A stretch of DNA of 64,000 nt from QHXM01 sp032160705 (lineage in GTDB: Bacteria > Acidobacteriota > Blastocatellia > Pyrinomonadales > Pyrinomonadaceae): positions 180,596 to 244,595 of the forward strand of contig JAVHVE010000057.1 of assembly GCA_032160705.1 (NCBI GenBank), in the 5' to 3' direction. A program made the translations under genes and the position numbers. Positions 18,412 through 27,354 of the stretch are shown here, piece after piece; position 1 is the stretch's first letter; every line of letters starts with the position of its first letter. A model generated the notes under the pieces. It worked only from the letters and a program-made list of their open reading frames with translations. It was not told the origin of the DNA and did not search any database.

Positions 18412-19197
18412 ATGATTCCCGCTACGAATACGAAAATTCGTGTGCTGCTGGTAGACGACGAGTCGCTGGCGCGCGAGATGATTCGCGAGATGTTGGAGAG
18501 CGACCGCGACGCAGAGATCATCGGCGAGTGCATCAACGGCGACGAGGCCGTTGCGGCTATCGAAGAGCATGTCCCTGATCTGCTTTTTCTGGACGTGCAG
18601 ATGCCTGAAGCGAGCGGCTTCAAAGTCCTGGAGACGTTGAAGAACGGCCACATGCCTCACGTCATTTTTGTTACGGCTTACGATCAATACGCCGTGCGCG
18701 CCTTCGAAGTGCATGCCCTCGATTATCTCTTGAAACCTTTCGACCGCGAGCGCTTTGAAGCCTCCTGGCAACGCGCCAAAGAGCAAATCCTGAAAGAGAA
18801 AAGTGGCCGTCTTGACGAGCGCATCCTGACGCTGCTCGAAGAACTCAAGGCCGAATCCAAATATTTGGAGCGCCTAGTTATCAAAGCAGGCGGGCGCGTT
18901 TTTTTCCTCGAAGCAGGTGAGATAGATTGGATTGAAGCCGAAGGCAATTATGTCTCGGTGCATAGCGGAAAGAAGTCGCACCTGTTGCGCGAAACTATCA
19001 GCAATCTCGAAGCGCAACTCGACCCTAAAAAATTCCGGCGCATCCACCGTTCTTCTATCGTTCAGATAGATAAGATCAAAGAATTGCAGCCGTGGTTTCA
19101 CGGAGAGTATCGCATCGTCCTGCATAGCGGAGCGCAACTCATGCTCTCGCGTAACTATCGCGAGAACTTGCAGGAAGCTCTCGGCAAGGTTCTTTGA
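18412..19197 (+). CDS. LytTR-family response regulator
   Basis: The 261-residue product has a receiver (about 1-125) with DD near residue 14, LLFLDVQMP (phospho-acceptor Asp about 61) and DYLLKPFD. The C-terminal LytTR DNA-binding domain (about 155-255) carries IDWIEAEGNYVSVH and FRRIHRSSIVQIDKIKEL. It receives phosphate from the LytS-type kinase ending 136 bp upstream and binds promoter DNA. ATG 18412 is preceded by AAGGACG; the longer frame to 18355 is not supported. Confidence 0.93.
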   Translation: MIPATNTKIRVLLVDDESLAREMIREMLESDRDAEIIGECINGDEAVAAIEEHVPDLLFLDVQMPEASGFKVLETLKNGHMPHVIFVTAYDQYAVRAFEVHALDYLLKPFDRERFEASWQRAKEQILKEKSGRLDERILTLLEELKAESKYLERLVIKAGGRVFFLEAGEIDWIEAEGNYVSVHSGKKSHLLRETISNLEAQLDPKKFRRIHRSSIVQIDKIKELQPWFHGEYRIVLHSGAQLMLSRNYRENLQEALGKVL

Positions 19198-19261
19198 GCC
19201 GGACTCACGCGCGCCCACAATGTTCCTCATCCCTCCGATGGGCCGACTGGTCACCATCTCT

Positions 19262-19276
19262 GTCCCTTTTGTCACA
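19262..19276 (+). promoter_or_regulatory. Shared 15-bp motif, candidate operator
   Basis: GTCCCTTTTGTCACA differs by one base from 16931-16945 upstream of the kinase gene. Here it lies about 105 bp before the Fis-like gene start. A run of A follows it. Confidence 0.35.
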
Positions 19277-19380
19277 AAAAAAAGACCTGGCGCGACTCCT
19301 CCGACTATATTTATCCTGCGCGACTGTTCGCGACTTAAAGTTCGAGCGGTAGACGCGAAGCTTTCAGGGGAGGTTACGAG

Positions 19381-19785
19381 ATGAACGGGCTGGCAGTACG
19401 AGAAAACTCGGAGATACATCTGGTCGCTCAGGCGGACGCAAAAAACGGCGATCAAGCGAAAGCAGACGTCGCTCGCAGCAAAACCAAAATTTTGAAGAAG
19501 CTCGCATTGAAACTTTTGCTGGAAACTCAATCACTAACTGAAGTAATAACGCTCGACGTGCAAACAGGCATAGACTTCTATGAAGAGGTGAAGCGTTTTG
19601 AGGTGGATCTGATCCAGCGGGCGCTCTGGTTTACAGGTGGCAATCAGGCGCGCGCCGCCCATCTGCTCCGCATGAAAGTGACGACGCTTAATTCCAAGAT
19701 TAAACATTACGGCATCAACATAGCTATTATCGTCGGATGCTATGAGCCGATAGAAGTTGCGGATGCCGCTCATCATCATGCCTGA
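19381..19785 (+). CDS. Small Fis-type HTH DNA-binding protein
   Basis: The 134-residue product has a basic N-terminal half (ADVARSKTKILKKLALK). A Fis-type HTH lies at about residues 65-110: FEVDLIQRALWFTGGNQARAAHLLRMKVTTLNSKIKHYGI, written here only as landmarks. The same fold closes NtrC-type regulators, but no AAA+ or receiver domain is attached. AGGGGAGG lies at ideal spacing before ATG 19381. It follows the LytTR gene and resembles the next gene, so a downstream regulatory role is likely (inference). Confidence 0.8.
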   Translation: MNGLAVRENSEIHLVAQADAKNGDQAKADVARSKTKILKKLALKLLLETQSLTEVITLDVQTGIDFYEEVKRFEVDLIQRALWFTGGNQARAAHLLRMKVTTLNSKIKHYGINIAIIVGCYEPIEVADAAHHHA

Positions 19786-19812
19786 TTGAAGACGAGCGGC
19801 AGTCAAGACAAC

Positions 19813-19850
19813 AAAGGTGAGACTGCCCGAGGGCGTTTCACCTTTATTCT
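19813..19850 (+). terminator. Rho-independent-type terminator
   Basis: AAAGGTGA (19813-19820) pairs with TCACCTTT (19838-19845), the inner GCCC/GGGC extends the stem, and ATTCTTTTG follows. It sits 28 bp after the first Fis-like gene, separating it from the second. Confidence 0.75.
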
Positions 19851-19928
19851 TTTGCATCTCGCTTTGCTGTTACTAAACGCGCACGCGTAGTTTCGTTAGC
19901 TTGCACCTGTAATGATTGGAGATGTCTC

Positions 19929-20315
19929 ATGCAAGATAGGGTCGCTCTTGAATTCGAGAAGCTACGATTATTAAAAAGGGAAACAATAGTTGTCCCCTCA
20001 TCCAGCAAAGCAGCGCGCAACAATAAGATTGAAGCTCTAAAGACTTTAATGCAAGCGCTCTTAAATGAGATTGAGACCTTGAACGACGCTCCAACTCTCG
20101 ACGGCGGGACGGAAGTTAATTTAAGCGACGAGGTTCATCGCTATGAGGCTGACCTCATCCGTTGTGCGCTAATCAGGACAGGTGGTCGCCAGCGACGTGC
20201 GGCGCGTCTCTTGAATATGAAAGTGGCCACTCTGAACGCCAAGATTAAACGCTACCACCTCGATACGGACGAGCTGATTCATGCAGCATCGAACATCCGC
20301 CAAGCTATTAAATAA
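19929..20315 (+). CDS. Second small Fis-type HTH protein, paralogue of the upstream gene
   Basis: The 128-residue product shares the C-terminal Fis-type HTH with the previous gene: YEADLIRCALIRTGGRQRRAARLL then MKVATLNAKIKRY. The N-terminus (about 1-65) is helical and charged and differs from the paralogue. ATG 19929 follows TTGGAGATG. The terminator at 19813 suggests separate transcription. Without a receiver or AAA+ domain it can only act as a bare DNA-binding or nucleoid-type protein (inference). Confidence 0.78.
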   Translation: MQDRVALEFEKLRLLKRETIVVPSSSKAARNNKIEALKTLMQALLNEIETLNDAPTLDGGTEVNLSDEVHRYEADLIRCALIRTGGRQRRAARLLNMKVATLNAKIKRYHLDTDELIHAASNIRQAIK

Positions 20316-20376
20316 GCCAAACACCTCTCGGACAAAAAGCAAGCGGGTTCAAATACCTAGAAATGGTCTCATCAAT

Positions 20377-20442
20377 GTTCAGAGTTCAAACTTCAGTTTG
20401 ATGTTTTTCAATAAAACGCACGCTGAAGCGTGAACTCTGAAC
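20377..20442. repeat. Palindromic repeat, family A, copy 1
   Basis: A 20-bp arm (20377-20396, GTTCAGAGTTCAAACTTCAG) pairs with 20423-20442 at 18 of 20 positions across a 26-bp spacer. A related copy is at 44927-44984. It lies inside the 315-bp gap 20316-20630, in which I see no gene. Confidence 0.75.
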
Positions 20443-20630
20443 GCTTGAATGCTATTTATGAGATGACTTCTAATAAATTTTTCCCGCCAGCTCAATCCGC
20501 GCGTGCTGCCATCCCTGTCTTGAATACAATCATCAAAATGCTGTAAAACTTGAGCGGGCAATAGTGAATAAGCTCAAAAGACGAAAAGAGCAATTCAAAC
20601 AAGTTTACTTGATGATGAAGGGATTGCAGG

Positions 20631-21443
20631 ATGGTATTCAAGCTGCGGGCAGGCTCCTTCTACGGCGTGACTGCAAAGACAATAAACATTTCCGGCTTTC
20701 GCTTTACTGAGAAATCATACGAAACGCGAATCGCCCTTCCGAGTCATTCCCACGAACTCGCCCATTTTTGTTTCGTTCTGGAGGGAAACTATACGGAAAC
20801 CATTTGCAGGAAGATTGAGGAGCGAACGCCTGCGACGCTGATCTTCTACCCGCCTGATACAGTCCACGCCGAAGGGCATCATAACAAAGGCCGCCATTTG
20901 CTCATCGAGCTTGAGCCCTGGCGCGCCCGCAGCATCTTGAATTACGGCGCATTCAGAGATGCCCCTCTCCAATTAGCATCGCCCGGTTGGCTGGCGGCGA
21001 AGATTTACAGAGAATTCCGTGACATGGATGAGCTTTCGATGTTGGCGCTCGAAGGCATGGCACTGGAACTTGTCGTCGAGGCCCTGCGTCACGGTGATGG
21101 CTCACCGGAGCGCACCTCACCGAAATGGCTCGATCAGGCCAGGCAGATTTTGGAAACCTGTTTTGCCGACCCGCCTTCTCTTCAGGAACTGGCAAAAACA
21201 GTCGGCGTCCACCCCGTTCACCTGGCGCGCGTCTTCCGTAAATTCCAACATTGCACGATTGGCGAATACGTCCGCAGACTTCGCGTTGAGCACGCGCGCC
21301 AGCAAATGCTCGTGACGAATATTCCGTTAGTTGAGATCGCCCTCTCATCCGGCTTCGCCGACCACACACACTTTTCCCGCTCCTTCAAGCGCGTGACCGG
21401 GATGACGCCGACAGAATTCCGCAAAATCATTCGTCGCGGTTAA
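20631..21443 (+). CDS. AraC-family transcriptional regulator (copy 1 of 3)
   Basis: The 270-residue product has a cupin-like sensor domain (about 20-110, with SHSHELAHFCFVLEG and a PPDTVHAEG motif) and a C-terminal AraC double HTH (about 165-268: VGVHPVHLARVFRKF, then ALSSGFADHTHFSRSFKRVTGMTPTEFRK). Close relatives lie at 32589-33410 and 36013-36870. A serine hydrolase gene follows on the same strand after 100 bp and is a possible target. The effector is unknown. Confidence 0.92.
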   Translation: MVFKLRAGSFYGVTAKTINISGFRFTEKSYETRIALPSHSHELAHFCFVLEGNYTETICRKIEERTPATLIFYPPDTVHAEGHHNKGRHLLIELEPWRARSILNYGAFRDAPLQLASPGWLAAKIYREFRDMDELSMLALEGMALELVVEALRHGDGSPERTSPKWLDQARQILETCFADPPSLQELAKTVGVHPVHLARVFRKFQHCTIGEYVRRLRVEHARQQMLVTNIPLVEIALSSGFADHTHFSRSFKRVTGMTPTEFRKIIRRG

Positions 21444-21542
21444 GCTCATACCCGGAAGTTTATTTCAGACAAGACACCTCTGCTGACAGGTGGGTAAGAT
21501 AACGCCCGGATTATTATCGCCGCTAGAGAGGTAAGCTAAAAG

Positions 21543-22949
21543 TTGAATAAACTAATCTATGCGCTGGGCTTCTCTTTCCTGATTCTGACCCTTCCAGTCG
21601 CCGGGCAGACCAATCTTCAAAAAAGCCGCACACCGAATGACCGAGCGCTTGAGGCTCAAGTTGATGCGTATGTGAAACCCTATTTGGATGTCAAAGGCTT
21701 TAGCGGGTCTATCCTGATTGCCAGAGGAGGAAAAGTCTTGTTCAGCAAAGGATACGGCATGGCTAATTATGAACTCGGTGTCGCCAACACGCCGCGCACC
21801 AGGTTTCACATCGCCTCCGTCTCAAAGACATTCACAGCCGCCGCGATCATGATCTTGCAGGAGCGTGGACGCTTGAACCTCAGCGATACACTAATCAAAT
21901 ATATTCCCGATTATCCGAACGGCGAGAAAATTACCATTCATCACCTGCTAGCGCACACGTCAGGCATCCCGAACGTCAACAACTTCCCGGAGTATGAGAG
22001 ACAATCCAGATTCCACCAGAGCATCGAAGAAGTGATCGAGATGTTCAAACATAAGCCTTTGAATTTCAATCCCGGAGAGCGGTACAGCTACAGCAACTCG
22101 AACTACAATCTGCTCGCCTTCATCATCGAGAAAGTTTCAGGCAAAGGTTACGGAGAATTCCTCAAGGAGAATATTTTCGACCCGCTTGAGATGAGAGATT
22201 CCGGGCATGACGGGCGCGCTGAAGCATTGCTTGAAAACCGAGCGGCTGGATATGTGCCCGTCGGCCTCAGCGACCTTGAGAACGTGCCTTACCTTGATTG
22301 GACGATCAAGACCGGGAACGGCTCGCTCTACACAACGGTTGAAGATATGTACAAGTGGGACAGGGCGCTCTACACCGAAAAGATTTTAAAGAAGAGCAGC
22401 CTGGACAAAATCTTTACCGTGCATGCTGATAATTCTGTCGGGTATGGCTGGTTTTTAGGGAAGCGCCTCAACCGGAGACTCATCAATATGGGAGGAAGGA
22501 GTCCCGGATTCACTTCCGAGATACAAAGATACGTGGATGATAATGTCTGCATTATCGTGCTTGGCAATAATTACGCCCCGACCGCAAGCGTCATCTCCAA
22601 TGATCTGGCCGCGATTGTGTTTGGCGAACACTATGAAATTCCCAAAATAGTTAAGCCTCTCAAACTGGATGAGAAAATGTCGGAGGCTTTTCCGGGGCGG
22701 TATCAATTCGGCACGGACTATTTCGTTCCCGGCGCAATCGCCACCATTGAAAAGAGAAACGATCAACTCATCATGAAATTGAGTACGGGAGCAAACGTGG
22801 TGCTCCTCCCGCAATCGGACATGACATTCTTCGACAGGGTGTTCTGGGAAACGATCCTCTTTGTCAAAGACGACAAAGGAGAAATGTCTCACCTGATCTG
22901 GCGATATAACGGAATGGATTATCGGGCGACAAAGTTAAAGGAGAAGTGA
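21543..22949 (+). CDS. Exported serine hydrolase (beta-lactamase class C / PBP-like)
   Basis: The 468-residue product has a signal peptide (about 1-21) and the class C beta-lactamase/DD-peptidase-like fold. It shows the SxxK catalytic motif in HIASVSKTFTAAA (Ser about 92, Lys about 95), LLAHTSGIP, the YxN motif in RYSYSNSNYN, and a third box region with MGGRSPGF. A C-terminal extension (about 375-468) is lipocalin-like (inference). The start is TTG 21543 with AGAGGTAAG upstream. The substrate may be peptidoglycan-derived or ester compounds. It could be controlled by the adjacent AraC regulator. Confidence 0.88.
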   Translation: MNKLIYALGFSFLILTLPVAGQTNLQKSRTPNDRALEAQVDAYVKPYLDVKGFSGSILIARGGKVLFSKGYGMANYELGVANTPRTRFHIASVSKTFTAAAIMILQERGRLNLSDTLIKYIPDYPNGEKITIHHLLAHTSGIPNVNNFPEYERQSRFHQSIEEVIEMFKHKPLNFNPGERYSYSNSNYNLLAFIIEKVSGKGYGEFLKENIFDPLEMRDSGHDGRAEALLENRAAGYVPVGLSDLENVPYLDWTIKTGNGSLYTTVEDMYKWDRALYTEKILKKSSLDKIFTVHADNSVGYGWFLGKRLNRRLINMGGRSPGFTSEIQRYVDDNVCIIVLGNNYAPTASVISNDLAAIVFGEHYEIPKIVKPLKLDEKMSEAFPGRYQFGTDYFVPGAIATIEKRNDQLIMKLSTGANVVLLPQSDMTFFDRVFWETILFVKDDKGEMSHLIWRYNGMDYRATKLKEK

Positions 22950-23040
22950 GCGCGACAAGGTTGGAGATGCGGCGCGCAAAATACGCTCTCTGCTTCAGTC
23001 TCACTTCCCCGGAGAGCCGCTCTATTATCGAACCTTGGCT

Positions 23041-24285
23041 TTACGGGCGCTGACCTTGCCGTGCGATGGCCGACAGGACGCGCTGCCTTTCACCATCAGA
23101 GCTGATTGTTTTCGTCACATCGGCGATTGCCGACAAGACGGACGCATCGTCCGCATAAATTCTGACGGCGACGAGCAACACGTTAGCCTTCTCGCCGTCC
23201 GAAGAGATTCGTTCGGCAGATCGAAGAACGCGCATCAGATTCTCTTTGCCGAGCGTGTTGCGCTTCATCAGCGAAGATAAAACCCGCGCATGTTCTCCGT
23301 CTGAGCTGATGGAGTTGATAACGTCGAAGAGGGATGGGAGAGAAGCAGGATGGCTAAGAAATACTGCCGAGTGCTGGATGAGCAGGTTCGCCTTCTCGCC
23401 ATCGGAAGAGATGGCACGCGCCGACTTGAGCGCGCGAAGAATGTCGTCTGTGCCGAGACTCTTCGCCAGAAGCGCCGACAGGACGCGCCGGTGTTCGCCG
23501 TCCGAACTGATGCTGCCGACGGCTTCAAAGAAATCCGGCGCGACCGCTCTATTGCCAAGATACAGGTCGGCGGTCTCGATGAGCAGGACTGCCTTCTCGC
23601 CGTCAGAAGAGATTTCGCGCTCCACCTGCCGCGCCGCCCTGCGGAGAATTGCGGTGTCTAGATTGCCGATTCCCAGCAATTCGTGAAAGTAGATGCGCTT
23701 GGCTCCATCGCTTTTAATCAGCGAGATTTCATCAAGGACGCCGCCTGCTCCGTGCTGTCTGAAGATGCGCCGAACCCTGGCGCGCGCGCCGATGGCGGTG
23801 TTGCGTATGACGTCCGGCAAGACTTCGGCTAACCACGCGCGTCCCTCCTGGTCGAACGCATGAGCCTGGCCTCTGACAAAAAAAGAGCGCTGCGGTTGAG
23901 CGTCCGCGCCCGGCACAACTTCCAGTCGCCGCGACATTGAGCCGCGTTGTTCTTCGATCATCAGATAGCCATCACGCGCGATGCTCTTCACGTCCGAGTC
24001 GTTATCCGTAAATTCCAGCCCGCCCTTTGCTCTGATCTCTAAACTATGATCGCCGTCGTTGTACCTGACTCTAATGTCGGAGCGATCTGCCCCGGTCTCA
24101 TTGATCTGGGTGATGCTCGTGTGCCTCTCCTTTTGCGCCGCGAATTTCAATTGACGGCTCTTGTCAGGTAATGTGGGATTCATCTGTGCGTGACGCACAA
24201 CTATGAAAGCTGACAGGATGAATACGATTCCCAGCATAACCGCGAAGCGGCCTAACGTGAGTTTGTTGACCTTGAAACTTGACAT
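23041..24285 (-). CDS. Membrane-anchored SDGE-repeat protein
   Basis: The 414-residue product has an N-terminal TM segment (about residues 13-33) and a beta-rich region (about 60-190). Six tandem units of about 34 residues each then begin with ISSDGE (about 215-410), alternating an ISSDGEKA-type unit and an ISSDGEHxRVLSxL-type unit. The repeat is HEAT-like in period. The same repeat forms the C-terminus of the M56 receptor directly upstream. ATG 24285 has AGGAGG 9 nt before it. It is the third gene of the BlaI-BlaR1-type operon, so it may be the sensed partner or target of the receptor (inference). Confidence 0.75.
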   Translation of the reverse strand: MSSFKVNKLTLGRFAVMLGIVFILSAFIVVRHAQMNPTLPDKSRQLKFAAQKERHTSITQINETGADRSDIRVRYNDGDHSLEIRAKGGLEFTDNDSDVKSIARDGYLMIEEQRGSMSRRLEVVPGADAQPQRSFFVRGQAHAFDQEGRAWLAEVLPDVIRNTAIGARARVRRIFRQHGAGGVLDEISLIKSDGAKRIYFHELLGIGNLDTAILRRAARQVEREISSDGEKAVLLIETADLYLGNRAVAPDFFEAVGSISSDGEHRRVLSALLAKSLGTDDILRALKSARAISSDGEKANLLIQHSAVFLSHPASLPSLFDVINSISSDGEHARVLSSLMKRNTLGKENLMRVLRSAERISSDGEKANVLLVAVRIYADDASVLSAIADVTKTISSDGERQRVLSAIARQGQRP

Positions 24286-24417
24286 CTGATGAGTCCTCCT
24301 AAAATTCTGCAATGGTTTTGTCATCCGCCTTCCGTCGTCGCGCGCGGTCTCTTGAAGGCACACTACACCTGAGCCACAACGTGCGTGGCTTCATTTACTC
24401 GTCCCGTTTTGTCTCGG

Positions 24418-26811
24418 TTAATCTCTGTCGCCGTTGTTTCTGGCGAGCGACATTGTTTGTGTCGCAGTTCCCTGGCTGATCTCTTTTCTCTTTGCTATTG
24501 CAGAGAGCACGCGTGTTTGCTCCGCGGAAGAATGGATGGAGGATGCTGTCGCGAGATAGGCGGAAAGCACCCCATCGCTAATCGGACAGACCTCTGCGAC
24601 CCTCGTCAGAAACTCCGCTTTCTCACCATCGGAGGAGATGCGGCGCGCGAACCTCACGGTTTGAATGATGCCTTCGTTGCTCAGATTGCTTTGACGTAAC
24701 AGGGCTGTCAACGCTCGTCGCTGCTCTGCCGGTGAGTTGATGGAAGAGACCGCATCGAGGAAGGGAGAGAGCGTCGCGTTATCAATTGCGTAGAGACTCG
24801 TCGCCTTAACGAGTAGCTCAGCCTTTTCGCCGTCAGAATTGATGGCCGCAGCAGCTTTCAAGGTTCGGAACAGGACTCCCCTGTCGCGCCCCTTCAACGT
24901 CAAGAGTCCCGAGAGGACGCGCCGCCGCTCGCCCACCGAGTCAATGGTGGAGACGGCGTTAAAGAAAGCGTTGAGAACCTCTGTGTCGCCTGTGCAGACT
25001 CCGGCTGCGCCCACCAGAAATTCTGCTTTCTCGCCATCCGAATCAATATTCCTTGCGACCACGAGAGACTGGATCAGATTTTCTTTAGTCAACCCACGCC
25101 GCTTGAGAAGCGCCGATAGTATTTCTCTCTGCGACGCCGCATTGCCTAATGCTGCGACCACTTTGAAGAAGTCGGAAGGCAGACGGCTTTCATCAGATGA
25201 AAGCGTAGCCGACGAAGCTGAAGGCTCTTGAATCACAGATGAGCTGTTACTCGAAGACTGTACCAGGCCGCCTGATGTTTCGGGTCGCTGGTTGCCGGTC
25301 GGCAACGTAAAGGCAATGGGCTGCGCCGTATCTGGCGATATATTTCCAGTCGCTTCCGCCATCTCAAGCCAGGGGTGCGGCTGCGACACCTTGCCTTGAG
25401 GTGCTGATAACCTGATAGTGCCACCCACCGTAGAGCTTTCCCGTGACACCTGCATCATGGCCTCGCTATTGTTAAGTAAAGGGACACCACCTCTGACACC
25501 CATCTCGCCCGACGAGTCTCCGAGCCAGCTATTTATTCCGGCATTCCCGGGTTGTGATTGTTCCTGATGGGTCGTGCCTGCCAATTCATTATGCTGTGCC
25601 GGTTCAACCGCTGCATTTCTGCTGGCGCTGACAGCGATGAGAGGAGTGAGTCGTCCTAAATGAATCATCATCACAAGCAGTAAGCAGAGTGGGAGAAGGA
25701 AGCCGACGGCGGAAAGGCGCGCAGGGACGTGTTGTTTACTTTTAAGAATCGTTTCAATTCTTCGGGAAAGATGGCTTTTGACAGCCATAGCTCCGGGAGC
25801 AAGCAAGGCTGATTTGGACGTCTTCGTCAGCTCAAATAGTTTGGTTAAGCATGAAGCATAGGAACGGTGAGCGCGCGTCACGGAGACAACCCATTGATCG
25901 CAGGCACACTCTCGCTCTGCGCTGAGTTGCCGACCCACCCACCAAACTACCGGATGAAAAAAGAAAATGGCCTCAACCAACTTTTGCGCGAGATTACCCC
26001 AATCATCGCGCCGCCGCACGTGCGCCAACTCATGTAGTAAAACTTGATCGAACTCATCCTCGGCTAAACTGTCGGCCAGTCTCTCAGGAAATAGAATGGT
26101 CGTCTCGCTCAGGCCGAGCATCAACGGGACAGTTGTTTGCTTTGAACCGCGCAAGCGTACTGCGCGTCTAATTCCACAGGTCTTCGACCAGTGGCTCAGC
26201 CGTTGTTGATAATGATTGGCCAACGGCTGAGACGCTCCTTTGAGTCGCCGCAATGATACGTAGCTGTGAACCAGCCTGACCATCATTACCGATGCTCCAA
26301 GCATCCAGAGAACTAAAAAGACCTGCGGCCATCCCTCGCCCCTCAATCGAATGCTGAAACTCTCCTGCTGTGGTCGAGATTCGGGCAGCATTTCGGAGAC
26401 GCTGTCACTGTTTATCCCTTCCACCTGAACCGAAGCCGCCACTGTGTTGCCGCCCTCAAATGTGCTTGCGGGATTCTTCGCGTCGGCGGGAACTACGACC
26501 GTGGACCGGAGAGAAGTTTGGGGATCAACTGTTGATAACGTAGAAATTTCCAGAGGGCGATTATCGTGTAAGGCTACGTCTTTCGTCGCAGTCGCGCTTA
26601 ATGAAGTGAGCGCATTGAGAAACGGCAAACAGACGACGGCGAGCAAGGTGGCTAACCAGATGGCATATTTCATTGTCGCGTTAGCCCGCCTGAACAGTCG
26701 CAGCAGCAAACAGACGAGAAAGGCAAGCACGGCGCTTTGCCAGATGCTATTAAGGAGCGCCGCCGCCGCGATGCGGGATACTGAATCGGGCAGCCCAAAC
26801 AAAATGTTCAC
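24418..26811 (-). CDS. BlaR1-type M56 membrane metallopeptidase with C-terminal SDGE repeats
   Basis: The 797-residue product has four TM segments in the first 380 residues and the M56 zinc site LLHELAHVRRRDDW (HELAH 260-264) followed by AERECACDQWVV. A long linker comes next, and then from about residue 550 tandem units of about 34 residues alternate between SDGEKAEFL-type and SxxExRRVLSxL-type. In BlaR1-like receptors, ligand sensing triggers the peptidase, which leads to loss of the BlaI repressor. Here the sensor is replaced by a repeat domain instead of a penicillin-binding domain. The start is GTG 26811, just after the BlaI stop. Confidence 0.88.
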   Translation of the reverse strand: MNILFGLPDSVSRIAAAALLNSIWQSAVLAFLVCLLLRLFRRANATMKYAIWLATLLAVVCLPFLNALTSLSATATKDVALHDNRPLEISTLSTVDPQTSLRSTVVVPADAKNPASTFEGGNTVAASVQVEGINSDSVSEMLPESRPQQESFSIRLRGEGWPQVFLVLWMLGASVMMVRLVHSYVSLRRLKGASQPLANHYQQRLSHWSKTCGIRRAVRLRGSKQTTVPLMLGLSETTILFPERLADSLAEDEFDQVLLHELAHVRRRDDWGNLAQKLVEAIFFFHPVVWWVGRQLSAERECACDQWVVSVTRAHRSYASCLTKLFELTKTSKSALLAPGAMAVKSHLSRRIETILKSKQHVPARLSAVGFLLPLCLLLVMMIHLGRLTPLIAVSASRNAAVEPAQHNELAGTTHQEQSQPGNAGINSWLGDSSGEMGVRGGVPLLNNSEAMMQVSRESSTVGGTIRLSAPQGKVSQPHPWLEMAEATGNISPDTAQPIAFTLPTGNQRPETSGGLVQSSSNSSSVIQEPSASSATLSSDESRLPSDFFKVVAALGNAASQREILSALLKRRGLTKENLIQSLVVARNIDSDGEKAEFLVGAAGVCTGDTEVLNAFFNAVSTIDSVGERRRVLSGLLTLKGRDRGVLFRTLKAAAAINSDGEKAELLVKATSLYAIDNATLSPFLDAVSSINSPAEQRRALTALLRQSNLSNEGIIQTVRFARRISSDGEKAEFLTRVAEVCPISDGVLSAYLATASSIHSSAEQTRVLSAIAKRKEISQGTATQTMSLARNNGDRD

Positions 26812-26820
26812 GGCGTTCTA

Positions 26821-27198
26821 CTACTCGCTTTCTTCAATCATTTTCTTTAGCCGTTTTAACTCGACCGCATCTATCTTCTCTTCCTGAAGCACATTGAGCA
26901 CGAGCAGCTCCGGCGAATTATCGAAGAATCGGTTGAGTACGTATTGCACAATGTTGCGCCGCGCTTCACCACGATCTATCAACGGGTGATAGACGAAGGC
27001 GCGTCCTTCTTTACTGTGCCGGACATAACCTTTCTGCTCCAGAATTCTCAAAGTAGTTAAGACCGTGCTATAAGCCAGAGCCGATGCTTTGGGCAACGCC
27101 TCAACCACGTCGCCGACAGTAGCCGTCCCCTTCTCCCATAGCACGTCCATCAACCGCAGCTCGGCTTCCGTCAATGTAGTCGATCTCTTTCTCACCAA
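26821..27198 (-). CDS. BlaI/MecI/CopY-family repressor
   Basis: The 125-residue product has a winged-helix DNA-binding domain: LTEAELRLMDVLWEKGTATVGDVVEAL, YSTVLTTLRILEQKGYVRHSKEGRAFVYHP. The C-terminal dimerisation helix includes the proteolysis-sensitive region known in BlaI. The start is TTG 27198 (or the adjacent GTG 27195) preceded by GGAGGG. It forms an operon with the M56 receptor and the SDGE protein, and two candidate operators lie just upstream at 27216-27291. Confidence 0.93.
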   Translation of the reverse strand: MVRKRSTTLTEAELRLMDVLWEKGTATVGDVVEALPKASALAYSTVLTTLRILEQKGYVRHSKEGRAFVYHPLIDRGEARRNIVQYVLNRFFDNSPELLVLNVLQEEKIDAVELKRLKKMIEESE

Positions 27199-27215
27199 GA
27201 ATCAATCCCTCCGAA

Positions 27216-27291
27216 CCAACTATTAAATCCTTAATAGTTGGGGGAGAGTAGCGAAGTTTCGCTTGCCTGTCAACTAATAAATTAATAGTTG
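27216..27291 (-). promoter_or_regulatory. Two candidate BlaI operator dyads
   Basis: Dyad 1 (27216-27241) has 11-bp perfect arms, CCAACTATTAA/TTAATAGTTGG, with a 4-bp spacer. Dyad 2 (27271-27291) is CAACTA...TAGTTG with one central mismatch. They are about 52 bp apart, centre to centre, between the BlaI start and the neighbouring gene. This is the expected position for an autoregulatory BlaI site. Confidence 0.7.
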
Positions 27292-27354
27292 GGTTGAATC
27301 GCAATTGTGAGCGTTTGTCTCGAACGAGTTTTCGCAACGGTGCTGAGAGCATCC

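Noticed and set aside
22950..23040. Terminator between convergent genes
   Set aside because: CAAGGTT and AACCTTG are too far apart (about 65 nt) and no T-run follows; not convincing.
23041..24285. CRISPR-like or VNTR DNA repeat
   Set aside because: The periodicity is at protein level with varied codons; spacing and sequence do not fit a CRISPR array.
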